From: Prostheceraeus crozeri | Lineage: Eukaryota; Platyhelminthes; Polycladida; Euryleptidae | Assembly: GCA_907163375.1 (NCBI GenBank) | Contig: CAJQUW010003636.1 | Span: 186,001-250,000 of the forward strand | Reading direction: 5' to 3' | Length of the DNA: 64,000 nucleotides | In this document: in pieces, positions 40,665 through 52,739 of the stretch | Layout: every line of letters starts with the position of its first letter | Position numbering within the stretch: position 1 is the first letter of the stretch | Program-made: the position numbers and the translations under genes | The notes under the pieces: generated by a model | The model's input: only the letters and a program-made list of their open reading frames with translations | Database searches by the model: none | Told to the model about the DNA's origin: nothing

Positions 40665-43600
40665 TTAATCATCTTCCGGCCAGAACTGATCGTCAAACCA
40701 GGAGAGGTTTTGAGAATCGTCAATTGTTGACTGATGCAGTGAGTCTGAGTTCGTAGACGCGTCAGAATGCAATTCGGCTTCCCATGACGACTCCACAAGC
40801 TTGTAGAGATCCAGTGACGCTATGGCATCCTCCGCGGAATCATGCTCGTGTGTTTGAATTTCTCGATCTGAAACAAATTGAAAATAAACTCAAAATATTT
40901 AGAGGCTGTCAATAAACACAAATTAACTACTCATTTGCGGGAAATCTAATTTCTAGTCAACAGTTTCGATTGGCCATTTGAGAAGAAAAACTGATGCTTG
41001 CGAATAAAAATTAAATCACTTCTTCTAACCTGTTGTAGTCAGGTAGACACGACGAGTTTCTGCAAGGAGCGAGGCTTTCAGTGATGATGTACAACTTATA
41101 CCTACACCTTTGCGCGTCTGCCGAGTTCTAGTGAGTTCCTCTTGTCAGACAGGATCAAAGAAAAACACACTAATACAAAGGGACGCAGATAGCAGTTTTT
41201 GGCAGAAATTTTCCACGCTTTCTCTGATTAAATGAAAAGTACTAAATCTAGATACATAATTTTTGACAAAGAACGTTATTAGGTAATTTCTTATCATGTT
41301 CATGAATATTCATCTATGAAGCTACACACATTCAGATTTGGCAAGCTTCCCACTATCGAAAAACACCGACTTGCTGGCTACTTTAACCACATTGAATCAG
41401 AGATCGCAATTCACCCAAGAAAAAAACAGAAAATCTGGAAAAACCGGAGTTTGAATGCATAAATTTGAAATATTTACATTAGAGTAATTTCGTAAAAAAC
41501 GGAAAATTGCGATCCCCGCATTGAACCACATTCTCGCATACATCGCCGATTCATACACATGATAGGATTTAGATGACCTGAAGACCGGCCATGCCGAAAA
41601 TTATGTCTCTAGAGTCTATACTTAGAACTTTTTAGTTGATAAAACATAAAAAGTTTCATTTCATGACTTTTGACATGGAACGTCGTGACGTTATTTCCTA
41701 TGATGTATATGTGCTATTGTCATGCTTCTGATAGGCAATGTATGTGAGAATGTGATAAATGTGGATTAAATTAGTCAAAATGCATGTGTTTGCCAACATT
41801 AAGAGGCTCGCCAAATCCAAATGTGTTTAGCTTTATAGACATGGTGCATAAACATGAAAGGAAATGACCTGAAGACATTCCATGTCAAAAATCATGACTC
41901 TGGACTCAGTACTTTTAGCTTTATCAGAGAAAGCATAGAAAATTTCATTTTTGTCAAAAACTTAAATTTTCCTTCCATTGGATTAGCATGTGTTTTCATT
42001 TGATTCCATCTGACAAGGAGAAGAAACAGTTAGAACTCAGAAGACGCGCAGATTCATAGGATGCATAGGGTGTACATCAATCTGCTAAAGTCTCATTTTC
42101 GGCCTCGTTCCTTGCAGAAACTCGTTCTGGCTGCCGGACCAATATGTCCTGATAAATAATTCCCTCAAATGACAAGTTTACCAAATCTCAACACGCCTCC
42201 TACTGACATGACAATGAGCTCGGGATGACACAATGGTTGACTACTGAGAAAGCTGGGCAGATAGGACAATGAAACGACTGACGAGCACGATTGATGACAA
42301 CGCTCCTCCCAAAGTCTTGCTAGGTCAGCATTGTCCCAAGGCCCCAGTAAAGCTTCTTTTTTTTGCACACATACTTAAACGCACAAAAAATAATACTTAA
42401 TACTTAAAAAACATACTTAAATACACTAAAAATACACACATACCAACTCAAATTGCTCATGAATGCGCACTTTAGATATCTTTTATAATAATGGCAAAGC
42501 AAAACATTAAGTCTTTGTGTCATGAAGATCATTCCAACATGGACATCATTAGAGCAAAAAACAAAAATAATATAAAAATGTGAAGGTTTTGAGTAGGGCT
42601 AAATTCCGGCACCGTACCGAATAATCTTTTGTCGGAATAAAGCTACAAAACTAAGTTCAATACATAAAATCAAAATAGACACTTTTTGAGTGAGCGCTTA
42701 CTCAGAAGCTGTCAATAGTTCCACTCGGCCATCAAAATACATCTCTCCAGATTGCAACAGGCTTTGCTCCTGTCACCTGTTTGATCGAAGCAATATCTAA
42801 CTTCATATGCCATTCTTTGGTCTCATGACTTCATAGTTCTGAGGCTAGAACCGTATCACGTTCCGCTTTCTACAATAACTAAATCTCCTATCTCTCAATT
42901 TACTCAGAAATCATTACTAAGTATATAATCAACATCGGTAGAAAGTGGATGGCGTTTCTCAAAACCTGGTATTTCCTGTCGAAGGATAAGATCAAGACCA
43001 GGTGATCAGTCACTGAATACGATTCTTGATCACTGAAACCTAACTTCATCTCAGTGATGATTGCATACTTGTGTCTATGAAGCGATGACTTGTGAGTCTT
43101 CTGATAGTTAATGAGATTCCTAGTGATTGGTAAATGGTTCTCAACCACTGCCCCGCGTGCCGCGAGGAGATGACAGGTGGAAGACATTTAATTTCATTTC
43201 GTTAAGCCTGTTGCAATGCCTTCGAGGATGATTGACAACAGTTGACTCACACTAAGTTCACAATAGACACAGCTGCTTATCTCTGTCCAGTCTCAATGAA
43301 ATGATTCAAGGACTACTAAAATAATGTTTATAAGTATACAGTTGTCCTTGACTGATCAAAGATATCTGGAACTGATAGTGAGTGATGCACTATCTATGAC
43401 TGTTGCAAACGATGAATCCACATTCGGAATCACATGACTTTTGAGAGCTATCGTCGTGATATGACTTCCGCTCCTATCTTCCACTGGTTATTCAGAAAAG
43501 ATGAAACAGGGTGGATTCTTCATGTGATCCTCCTTCCAGTTTATTGTTAAAAGGCTTTATGAAAAGAAAATGTAAGAAAAGCATGTCGCGAAAATTTTTG

Positions 43601-45342
43601 AAAGCTCAATCGTAAAAAATCGCAATGTAAAAAAAGGTTGGAAACCACTGATTTTTTGTAGATTCATTACTAACAAAATTCGTTTTATGAAAAAGAAATT
43701 ACATGTAATTTTCACTCTGTGCAACTTTTATGATTAATAATCCAATGCGCATGACAATCACGTTCTCAAGACCTACGCAGTAGACAACTGTGCAGGTCAG
43801 TCAGGTTGCAGGTAGTAATTTACAACGAAATCTGGTGCATTATTTCCTTTCTTCAAAGTATTGGTACCGGAACCGATTCTTTGAAATTCGAGAGTATGTC
43901 AAGCTCTTATTGTGAGGACTATTAAGTCAAATTTATTCTCAACCGTTTTCAGCTATCAACAGACGTGAGTCAAAGCTGATAAAAGTGGATGTAAAGAGAA
44001 AACTTACTCAACAGATATTTGCTTAGTTTCTTCAGTGCCATTGGTCTTTTGTCTTGAGGATGCGCACCGTTGAGTTGACGAATTGGAGCATATAAAGCTG
44101 TATCACGTACCAGATGTCGATCATGAGAATATTGCAACACTCTGAAGTCATTCTTCAACATATGACCGACGACTATTTTGTCCTTAAATAGAAATGTGAA
44201 AACTTGTGAATTGTAAAATTCTATTAACATTCAAAAGGTACAGAAATAAGACCAGCTTAATAGATGCATCCTAAAAATCTAAGTTATTACAGTGTTTTCC
44301 GGAAAATTCGCCATTTCGCTTGACTCGCCTCGATTCCTATTCCCCGAAAAAGTTTCATTTGTTGCACATTGTGAAGAGCATAGAGTAAGTATATTAGGTA
44401 GAGTAACAACTCAGCATTTATTAAATCCCCAATATGTATGCAGCTTCGATTTTATTAAATGAACTCAAAGTGAACACAGTTGGATATTGTCACCAAATGT
44501 GAGATATGAAAATGTTTGCAGTTTTGAAGAAATTACCTCGGAATTGAATGATCGTGATAGCATAATGCAGAAGGAATGATGGTATTTTACAGATTCTCAG
44601 TGTCACAGCCTTGGAGAGGTAATGTTTGTTAATTAGCAACTCGATAACCTGCTATTGCTTTCATGCTTGACCTCAAGAGTGTACTTTCTTAATGGAATTG
44701 ATTATAATCACTAATTGCTGTATTTGCAATTGCAGTTACAATTACCAAACAACTATGTTACTAATTTGTATTAGCAAACACATATAAGACATGAATTCTA
44801 AAAAATGCGCTTACTTTCAATATCTCAATGACTTTCCTCTTCACGAACTCTTCAGGAATGGCATTTATGAAATCTCTTGGACGTAGACCACTCCAAGGAG
44901 TGCGAAAGTCTATTATTTCTCGATCAGGAAGTGCGATTTGGTCATAGAGTATATTCCCATCGTAATCTACAATAGTTGCTCTTCCAAGAGCATTTATTCG
45001 TCCCTTTGAACCGCAACCAACGAATTCGCAATCCAGAGCGACCACCTCTCGCAAAGAACAACATTTCTCACATTTGTCAGCAATTAGAGGAGAATTTTTC
45101 ATGGACGCCGACGAATCTGTCGATCGGTCATCACTGATATCATTTGATGTTGAAGGATCACACTGTGGAGACTCAAGAGGTTTCAAATCAATTTCAATCT
45201 CTTTCGGCATCTGATTCGACTCGTGCTTTCGCGAGATCATACGCTTCAAATGTTGTTTCAAGTTTTTATGCTTTTTTCGCTTCTTTATGTAGTTCAATGC
45301 TTTGGAATAAAGATCATTTGACGTTTTCCTTTCCTTATTCAT
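40665..45342 (-). CDS. AEN/ISG20-like DEDDh 3'-5' exonuclease, three coding exons (301 aa)
   Basis: Exons are 44815-45342, 44008-44182 and 40665-40867 (minus), joined at GTAAGC/TTTAAG and GTAAGT/TTTCAG sites with matching phases (0, then 1). Exon 1 encodes a Lys-rich, probably nuclear-targeting N-terminus, a CEKCC turn, and the ExoI motif VALDCEFVGCG with its Asp and Glu. Exon 2 gives VVGHMLKNDF (ExoII Asp) and LVRDTALY. Exon 3 gives HEHDSAEDAIASLDLYKLVE (ExoIII His and Asp), then an acidic tail and TAA. All five DEDDh residues are present, as in AEN, ISG20 and REXO4 nucleases, which degrade RNA or DNA in nuclei. An acceptor just before the ATG (near 45362) implies a further 5'-UTR exon. Intron 2 (3.1 kb) carries a foldback element. 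Confidence 0.88.
41051..42128. mobile_element. Foldback element in intron 2 of the exonuclease gene
   Basis: The left arm (from ACGAGTTTCTGCAAGGA at 41053) and right arm (ending TCCTTGCAGAAACTCGTTCT near 42128) are inverted copies of about 300 bp or more at roughly 75 to 80 percent identity. The interior has another related block at 41580-41700. A third copy in the left-arm orientation lies at 49547-49960. No coding capacity. If transcribed in the pre-mRNA it would form a long imperfect hairpin. Confidence 0.75.
42129..43130. other. Intronic DNA without recognised features
   Basis: AT-rich, with low-complexity ATACTTAA runs near 42370-42430. Lies within intron 2. Confidence 0.4.
43132..43650. 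mobile_element. Charlie-like hAT non-autonomous remnant
   Basis: The left edge TGGTTCTCAACCACTGCCCC and right edge GGTTGGAAACCACTG (ending 43650) match the CAGTGGTTCTCAACC-type termini of Charlie-group hAT elements. The 8-bp duplication is not clear. Within intron 2 of the exonuclease gene. Confidence 0.45.
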
Positions 45343-45362
45343 GGTCGCGATTCACCAAATCT

Positions 45363-46135
45363 GAAAATGCATACATATATCTCAATAACGACACACAATA
45401 AATTAAATTCTTGAAATAAACGTTATAAGTCTATTTATTTCAATCAACGACATGTGAGCATGTACGAAAACTTGTAGTGTTTCATTCAGAATTGAAATGA
45501 AGTAAGACGTTCATAACTATTTGTAATAAGTTTAAATTTGTCCATAGAATGGCCTGTCATAATACATTTATAATTAATCTAAGAAGTTATTTGAAAAATA
45601 TATCTGCTGTGTCATGTCTGTAATGGGCCTTATTTGAAAAATTGCTTTGGTTCTTCGACATGCAATACATGCATGTGGCAATTAGCAATTTTAAAACGTT
45701 CACGTCGATGGTGCGTTTACACGTGCAGCTTGATTGTTGACAGTTTGGGGTCCATGATGACTCAAAAAAGAATGGACGAACAATGGAAGAAAAGGGGCAA
45801 GCCTTCAATAATCGTGTTTCGTGTATCACCAGACAATAGCAATTTAATGAATGGAGGTAGAGAGAAATGCATTGGTCTCATCAGCCTATGATCCTGAGTG
45901 TCAGTAAGAGTCAACTAAAACTGAAGGCGCAACCTTTTTTTACTTTTTGTCCCATATCTAAAACTAGCCTAATGGGATAATGGGACACATGCGTCACAGA
46001 AACGAATAGGCTATAAGATTGATTTGCACGTTTCCTGTATTTATTGATTATCCTTTCGTGATCATCATTTGCACAATTCATTTTCCAGTTCTGTGGCACT
46101 AATGCACTATCATCACCATTGACATGATGCTTTAT
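45363..46135. other. Upstream flank of the exonuclease gene, unassigned
   Basis: It should hold the 5'-UTR exon and promoter, but I cannot place them. The plus frame 45634-45891 has no recognisable motif. Confidence 0.35.
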
Positions 46136-49100
46136 CAGAGTGTATAACGCTTTCGGATTTTCAATTTCCCTGATTTTCCCGGTTTTCAGGTTCTCTTACT
46201 AAAATTTTCCCGTCTCTTGAAATTCCTTGTGCACTTCATTTATTATGTTAACTCAGATATCACTGAAAACGGTTGCCCACGACAGAAATCCATTTCAAAT
46301 TCCTTTAACAAAAAACCTCAGTTAAATGCGCTTTCAACGTAGACTACATCTCTATGTATACATTTTTCTTTTATTCCGTAATTTTTTTTAATTTTTTACT
46401 TGATATTTTATATTGATCACAACAATTTAATTGCTGATAATACCAAAAACATCAAAATTTTATAAAAATATTTTTTATCTCATATATTAACATGAAAATG
46501 TTATATTCCAGAAGTACATTACATTTAGAACATCTGCAATACGCAATTTTTTCCAAGCTGATTATTGTTAGATTATAAGTTTAAAAGTTGTTAGTGGATA
46601 TCTTGACATGAGTAGACAAATATGTTGTTTGATTGGATAATATGCGCAGATAGGAACATACCAAAAAAGGCCACTACGCATGCGTAACATGGCTTCTTTC
46701 ATATGCTTCATGCCATCTGGAATTCATACTAAATCGGTATCTCAAAAAGTATGTATAGATTAGCATCCTGATGTATATGCCACCAATTTTTGGGAAGTAA
46801 CAAAATATTGCAAAAACTGTTCAACAACAATACATGAAGACCAATACCGTGATTACGGACAAGATCATTGCAAAATAAAAATGTAAAAGCCTATTTCATC
46901 AATGAGTGGTTATCTTGGTCAATACGATCAATCTGCAACAAAAGGTTTTTCTTCATATTTTCCATCTTTTATTAATGACGCTTTCGTCATCTTTTCATTA
47001 ACAATGCCTGTTTTGACCTCTTGGTTCCTCGCTTATTCCTATATAGCTTCTCGATATCGCGCAGCGGAATTTCAAGAGGAGAAAATCAGTTTCTTGGATA
47101 CGTCAAAATCACGAGCATCTCCGTCATACAAGTGCGTGTATAATCTTTGGTTATTCTTTGAGCAATAGGAGAATTAGTTCTCTTTTTGATTCTCATCTCT
47201 TTTTTGACCGAGGAACCTCTTTCCATCGAAGCTGTCCATAGCTCAAACAGAGAATTATTCGCACGAGTCGTTCAAGCTCAGGAGAAGAATTATCTTTTTA
47301 AAAGCAATGGAGTAAGTAGTCATCAAGTACGTTTCTTCTTTGATCGAACATCTGCAAGTAGGACTTCATGGGATTGCTTGATGTTAGAAATATGCATTGA
47401 TTCTTGATGCGATCTGTCTCGAATTCAGTGACGAATTTTATACCCATCAGTTCATCCAAAGTCTTATCTAATGATATCAATTTCCGTTTGGTATCTGAGA
47501 CCATAATCAATGGATCCAAGCAAGATTACTCCTCGAATGGATATTTGGAAGGCACCAAAATAGCATTCAAGTATTCCAGACATCTTGAAGAAAATTCTTC
47601 CTTATGAATATCCGCTCAGCCTGCCGATCTTACGGCTGATATCGCTGCAAAGCGAATGTCAATTGATCTCAGTTACACGACATTTTTCAGCCATGGGAAG
47701 CTTCAGCTTTTTGAACAGTTGACAGGTTTTCATAACCTATGGCTTGATAAACCGATTCGACAGCGAATTTATGATGTTCTCTCAGGGATTCAAGCAGGAA
47801 TGAAACAACGGGCTTGTCGTCTTGAAATTTCTTCATGAAAACCACAAATTCCTTGGTTATTGTGACCAAAAGACACAATTTGGACTTTAGAAGAGGATCA
47901 TTCAGCATTTCCTTCATGTTCTTGTAGGACGACGAGTCAGGTTGCTTCTTGATGTTTTCGACAGATCGTCGCAAGTTCGGCAATCGTTCGATGATCACTT
48001 CCGCAACTGCTACGTTCTCAATCCATCGAGTCACGCAATACTTGGGTGGTACGTGTGCGTCATTGCGAAATGTCATTAATCCGCTCAACGAGACGGAAGA
48101 TCTTTAAAACTTCCAAACAACTTCGCAGGAACTTCATCACCTCGGTGTATTTGCATCCAGTTCGCAGAGCACCGTCGATGTGTAGGGAGCAACTTCCTAC
48201 ATTTGTCCAAAACATGTCACCATGTTCACGAGGTTCTTCAAATAGATGGTGTGTTGCGATATTGACATTTGGACCATCCATTGCCACCTTCAGGAGTTAA
48301 GAATTGTCCAAGCAATCGACCTCTTCTTCAAGAGCTTTGTGCGACTCAAATGTAGAAGCATGTCCAAGAAATTCAGAAGTCATGTAACTTGTCATCGCTC
48401 TGTCTTCAATCCAATACCTACCGAGAACACCCATTTGTCCGCGATGCATCTACATGAGTCACGCAGCATTTCAGATCGTGTCATCTGAGTCCTAATCAGC
48501 CATGGACTGCATATGAACGCGTAAGGCTTGGGAGTACTGAATCTCCAGAGTCAACTCGCCCATTGAGACAGACGAAGACCGATCTACCTCAAGCTCACAT
48601 CAACGGCATGAGTCAGATGAGAAATCGAAGCACCCGTCCTAATGCCGGAGATCCAGACTTCCTTGGCTGAGTATTCACATTCCGTCCGGACATTTTCAAA
48701 CCAGACTTCCTGACCCAATAGAGTGGATCAGGATGCAGCTTCTGAGAAAAAGCGCAGCAGGAAATGAAGAAAGCACATGAAAGCAACTGGCTTCCTTGTC
48801 TGAAAACAGAACAAATTACTGAAATTTAATTAAGCAGACGTACAATGTTTCGAAATCAAAATTATAAATGCTTGACCATCCCTTTCTTGCGAATTAGGAC
48901 TTATAGATCAAATCTTCAAAAGATATGAAAAGTGATGTTGATATCAAAAAGATGGAAAATATGGAATTTCTACTATTTCTTTGTTTATACAGTAAGCCAT
49001 TTTGTCAATATTGTTATCGGTCATAAATTCATCTTATCTTTATTGCTCCCAATTTCAAAATTCCCTGATTTCCCCCGGTTTTCCAGAAACCAGTTTTTCC

Positions 49101-49149
49101 GACTTTTCCCGGTTTTCCCTGATTTTTATATATTACGTTATACACCCTG
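46136..49149 (-). mobile_element. Decayed hAT-type DNA transposon (3.0 kb) with transposase relic
   Basis: Ends are CAGAGTGTATAACG (46136) and, inverted, CAGGGTGTATAACG (ending 49149), each followed by TCCCTGATTTTCCCGG-like subterminal sequence. Between them the minus strand from about 48500 to 46900 shows RYWIEDRAMTSYMTSEFLGH, VAMDGPNVN, NVGSCSLHIDGALRTGC, YCVTRWIENVAVAE, KKFQDDKPVVSFLLESL, SCLDPLI and ASMERGSSVKKE. These match in order a widespread animal transposase whose C-terminus resembles the hAT dimerisation region. Frames shift repeatedly. The 8-bp flanks (TGCTTTAT, TCTATCTT) do not match. Family placement as hAT-like is moderately sure. Confidence 0.75.
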
Positions 49150-49384
49150 TCTATCTTCAGATTTTAACAGGCAGATGCCGGTGATCTATCACCGATTGCT
49201 AGATACCGTATGTATCACCCGGTGCAGAAAGCAATAAAGTTCAATTGCTATTGAATGCAACATATTTGAAAAAGTATAATCCTATTTCCTTTACTTGAAC
49301 AAGGGTGGCAGAATTACTCCCAAGGTTCCCCACGGTGAGGCTAAGTCGGCCACCATGATCAACATATAAGAGGAAAAATGCTTC

Positions 49385-49520
49385 CTAAATTTTCGTCCAC
49401 CAGTTATTAGAGGGAGTCATGTATGCCCCATTCGGAGACACTGCGGAAGGCTTCATCAAGAAAGTCGCAGAAATATAGTGGGTTCCAAAATTGATCCAAG
49501 AGCTTGGTGGTGCCTCAAAT
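49385..49520 (-). pseudogene. Short LINE reverse transcriptase relic
   Basis: GCCCCATTC-GAGAC-CTGCG-AAG-CTTCAT and TGGGT-CCAAAATTGA-CC appear next to each other here. In the LINE at 56078-59960 the same words lie near 56930 and 57105 on the same strand. This is thus an internally deleted relative of that LINE. Confidence 0.6.
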
Positions 49521-49546
49521 ACCTTGTGACTCCTCATCATTTTAGT

Positions 49547-49960
49547 GCGGCAGCCAGAACGAGCTTCTACAGGGAACGATGCCGAAAACAAACGAGACCT
49601 TCACAGAATGATTTACTGTTCATCCTATACCTACCACGAATTTGCGCGTCTGTTGACGTCTACCTGGCTCATCTTGTCAGACACGATCAAAGAAATCCAG
49701 ATGTCAATCAAATGAGCAAATTGCAGTTTTTGATTGAAATGAAGTTTCTATGCTTTCTCAGATAAAGCGAAAATACTAAGCCCAGAGTCATCATTTTTTA
49801 ACTATCATCAGAAGATTTCATATTATGTGCGTGTCAATAAATATTTTACCACATTATCCCATACATTGCAAATCACAAACATAATAACACATGCTTAACA
49901 TAGGAAATCACCTGAAGACATTTCATGACAAACATTGTAGCTTATCATTTTCTGCTCAGT
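49547..49960 (+). repeat. Single arm related to the 41-42 kb foldback element
   Basis: From GCGGCAGCCAGAACGAGCTT onward it matches the arms of 41051-42128: TTGCGCGTCTG, CTTGTCAGACA-GATCAAAGAAA, CTATGCTTTCTC and CACCTGAAGACATTTCATG. A mate arm is not seen near by. Confidence 0.7.
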
Positions 49961-50726
49961 CAGAGAAAACATGGAAAACTTCATTTTTTAGCCCCACTTT
50001 GAAAAAAGCCCCTGCGAAAATGTAAATGCAGCTGTGGGGGGGGGGAGTTGCAGAATGAAACGTGGCCTATCTCAAGACATTTCAAGAAATTGAGATCGAA
50101 GTTTCTTGTGCTTGGAAGTTTAAGAATTATTCGCATTCCGTCTAACATTCAAACAATTTTTACAAGCTGACATCTGGTTGTAATGCTCATGCTCTCCAAA
50201 TTAGAAGCAGGTTCACGAATAATTTTAAAGGCTTCAACAACTTTTCGCATGAATGCAATACCCGGTATTTGAGAAAATAGAATTGGTGGCCGAATTAGCC
50301 CCAGCCTACATAACTATAAAAATTTACTTTCATTTTATTAAACAAGTATTTTACACTTTGGCTTCACAATAACAATCGTCTGGATTATGTCTAAATGTCA
50401 AATTGAGTGATTTTTTGACTGATATTTTTCAAGACTCAAGCGTGATAGCGGCTTCAAAGGACATTAAACATAAAATTTTGGTATGTGACATTAAAGCAAT
50501 GTTCAGCTGCAATTGTATCGAGTGAGACATAAACTGACTCCTGTTCGCCTGTGTTTGATTTTGCTTCCAAATGCCTTAATCTAGTCGCAATCGATTTACT
50601 ACCGCCCGGAATGTAAGCTTGATTTTTTAAACATCTTCGATTCACCATGGGACTCGATTAAGAATCATAATTCACATGTAATCAGAATATCACAAATTAT
50701 AATAAGAGTCTTACAATTCTCCGCAG
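49961..50726. other. Unassigned host DNA
   Basis: A G-run of ten or more lies at about 50036. No gene recognised. Confidence 0.35.
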
Positions 50727-50859
50727 AATGATGGTTAAAGTAGCAGCTGATGATGAGAAATGTAAACAGTTGCCATATAAGTATGTTGACGTGTTGGAAA
50801 TAAAATTCGAAGACAAAAAAATTGTATCAGCGGGCACGGAGATGAGAAAAAAGAATTAA
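50727..50859 (+). CDS. Possible host exon (43 codons), unrecognised
   Basis: An acceptor-like TTACAATTCTCCGCAG precedes ATGATGGTTAAAG. The open stretch encodes MVKVAADDEKCKQLPYKY and VDVLEIKFEDKKIVSAG, then stops with TAA. Composition is protein-like, and the alternation of charged and hydrophobic residues looks like beta strands. No family identified. It could be a terminal exon or a relic. Confidence 0.3.
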
Positions 50860-50880
50860 AGGCAGTACAAATTTTAAAAT

Positions 50881-51063
50881 AGTATATAGATGCTGGTTAT
50901 CAATGCGCTCATCTTCCAACAGCCAGAAGAGATTTTGCTGATCCATACGTTTTGCTTGCATTGATACCACTCAAACACCGCCGCGTCATCTTCAGGCAAG
51001 GACAATACCGACCTCTTTCCTCGAGAATGTGCGCTGTCTGCCAACTCGTACCCTTAAATATTG
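50881..51063 (+). CDS. Possible host exon ending at a strong splice donor, unrecognised
   Basis: The frame is open from 50881, with CAHLPTARRDFADPYVLLAL and MCAVCQLVPLNIEAT, and meets GCTACA/GTAAGT near 51070. The DPYV..ALIP stretch faintly recalls C2-domain strands. The opposite strand is also open (50909-51175), so coding sense is unsure. Confidence 0.25.
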
Positions 51064-51175
51064 AGGCTACAGTAAGTTTTGGCATCGGGCATTTGCCTGC
51101 TTGATTGATGAAAAAACGGAAATGCTTTTCTTCGGAAAATAGGTGTGCTAGCATCATTAATGTACGACAGTGCAT

Positions 51176-52508
51176 TCAATAAAACCTACTTGTCAATATT
51201 CATTTCATGATGTTATCAGCTTTCGATACATGTCTGTCAGTTGCGATTGCCTTGGTCACAACCACAGATAGCCTGTTGAATACTTGCATTGCAAATTCAC
51301 ACCAATTCAACAGCATACAAAAATAGGTATGCGTTAGACAGTAGTACAAAGATCATTGTAGGTTAGACGGAAAACATCGACGTGAAGCAGTTGATAATCA
51401 GTGACTATATGCCTTCAAATGTCATATACAAAAGGAAACAACGTAGAAGCTACAATGATTAGTTATTCAAGCTGCGAAGTTCCATTTCTCTTCTTGAAAA
51501 ACACAGCCTAACGTGTTGAAGAACGCGCGCGTGATGTAAATCTTAGCGCCATCTGCACGAATCTGGATAAATCAACAGCAGGCTAAATATATCCGGAGAA
51601 TCCTTCATCACATATACAGAAACTATGGCAAGTCTAATTTCTTAAGATGCCAATTATAGCCAGAATTGCAAAGAATTGAACACCATAACAAGAAATGAAG
51701 CCAAACGAATTTCTAAAATGATTCTTTTTTCTAAACAATGTGTGCTATTATTTTCTATATTCAAGGACGTGAATATATAGACAATCTACACATGACTAAA
51801 ACACTAATAATAGACAAGGGTTTGTCAATTGCCACATAACATGCAATACCCGGTGTCGAAAATGAAACAAAATTTTATCAAAGACTTGCAGAGTATTATG
51901 TTGCTTATTGAAAGATAAAAACAACGAATTATTTGAGTGTTTTTCAAAAGTATTTCAAAAGTTCTATGGTTTTAACCATCTATGGTTTTAACTTTTCAAA
52001 GTGTGAATAAATATGAAGGTATTCGCGCGCATGTATATTTCATTTTTAAGAATTTGTGACTGATCAAAAATTTCGCTGTTGAATATCAAAACCGTCAACT
52101 GCTTTTGTGCTTCCTTCAAAGAAAAACGAATTTTTGCTAATTATCTGTAGCAGAATGTTGAATTAGCCTCCCTTTCTGAAAGGTTGAACTGAGGTTGAAC
52201 TTTTGGTCAATTGATTGAGCTGCCATGCTTGCTTTTCAAATGTCCATGCATCGGTTAGATGACATGCATCATTGATACTCGAATTGCTTCGTTCTCACTA
52301 AAGACGGAATATCATTTTTCAGAAAACTGAAATCTCTAGTCTTGACAAAAGCTCCTTTAAAACTGTTATTTATTGCATAAGTTCCTTAATATAAATTGAC
52401 AATGGAATTACAGTCTACAAAATCGGCTGGGGTAGTGCTTTTGAGGAACATGATTTTATGTCATTGGACTAGGAGACATCAGCCACTTATGTAAGATCAA
52501 GCTTAAAG
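51176..52508. other. Unassigned host DNA
   Basis: No supported feature; AT-rich. Confidence 0.35.
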
Positions 52509-52719
52509 ATGAATCATCCTTGTTCTTTGATTGGGATTATTCCGTTTGTTTTAAATATTGACGACCAATATGAAGACAAATTTTCGTCAGTTTTTACATC
52601 CGTCTTATTCTCAACGCGAGTTGAAAGAAATCTAAGGGGAATCATGCCGTTCCAGTTTGTCGCTGACCATGATTTCAATCATCAATTGACTTTGAAAGTC
52701 CAAGAATACGGGGAAAATG
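52509..52719 (+). CDS. Possible exon, unrecognised
   Basis: An open frame of about 70 codons ends at a donor-like GAAAAT/GTAAGA (52719). It contains IGIIPFVLNIDDQYEDKF and FNHQLTLKVQEYGEN. No family recognised and no partner exon found. Confidence 0.2.
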
Positions 52720-52739
52720 TAAGAATTTAAGATCCTCGC

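Noticed and set aside
46128-49157. Target-site duplication for the 3-kb hAT-type relic
   Set aside because: The 8-base flanks TGCTTTAT and TCTATCTT agree at only three positions; decay or an end mismatch is likely, so no duplication is claimed.
50881-51063. C2-domain exon
   Set aside because: Only a DPYV-like tetrad supports it and the opposite strand is also open; kept as an unrecognised exon candidate only.
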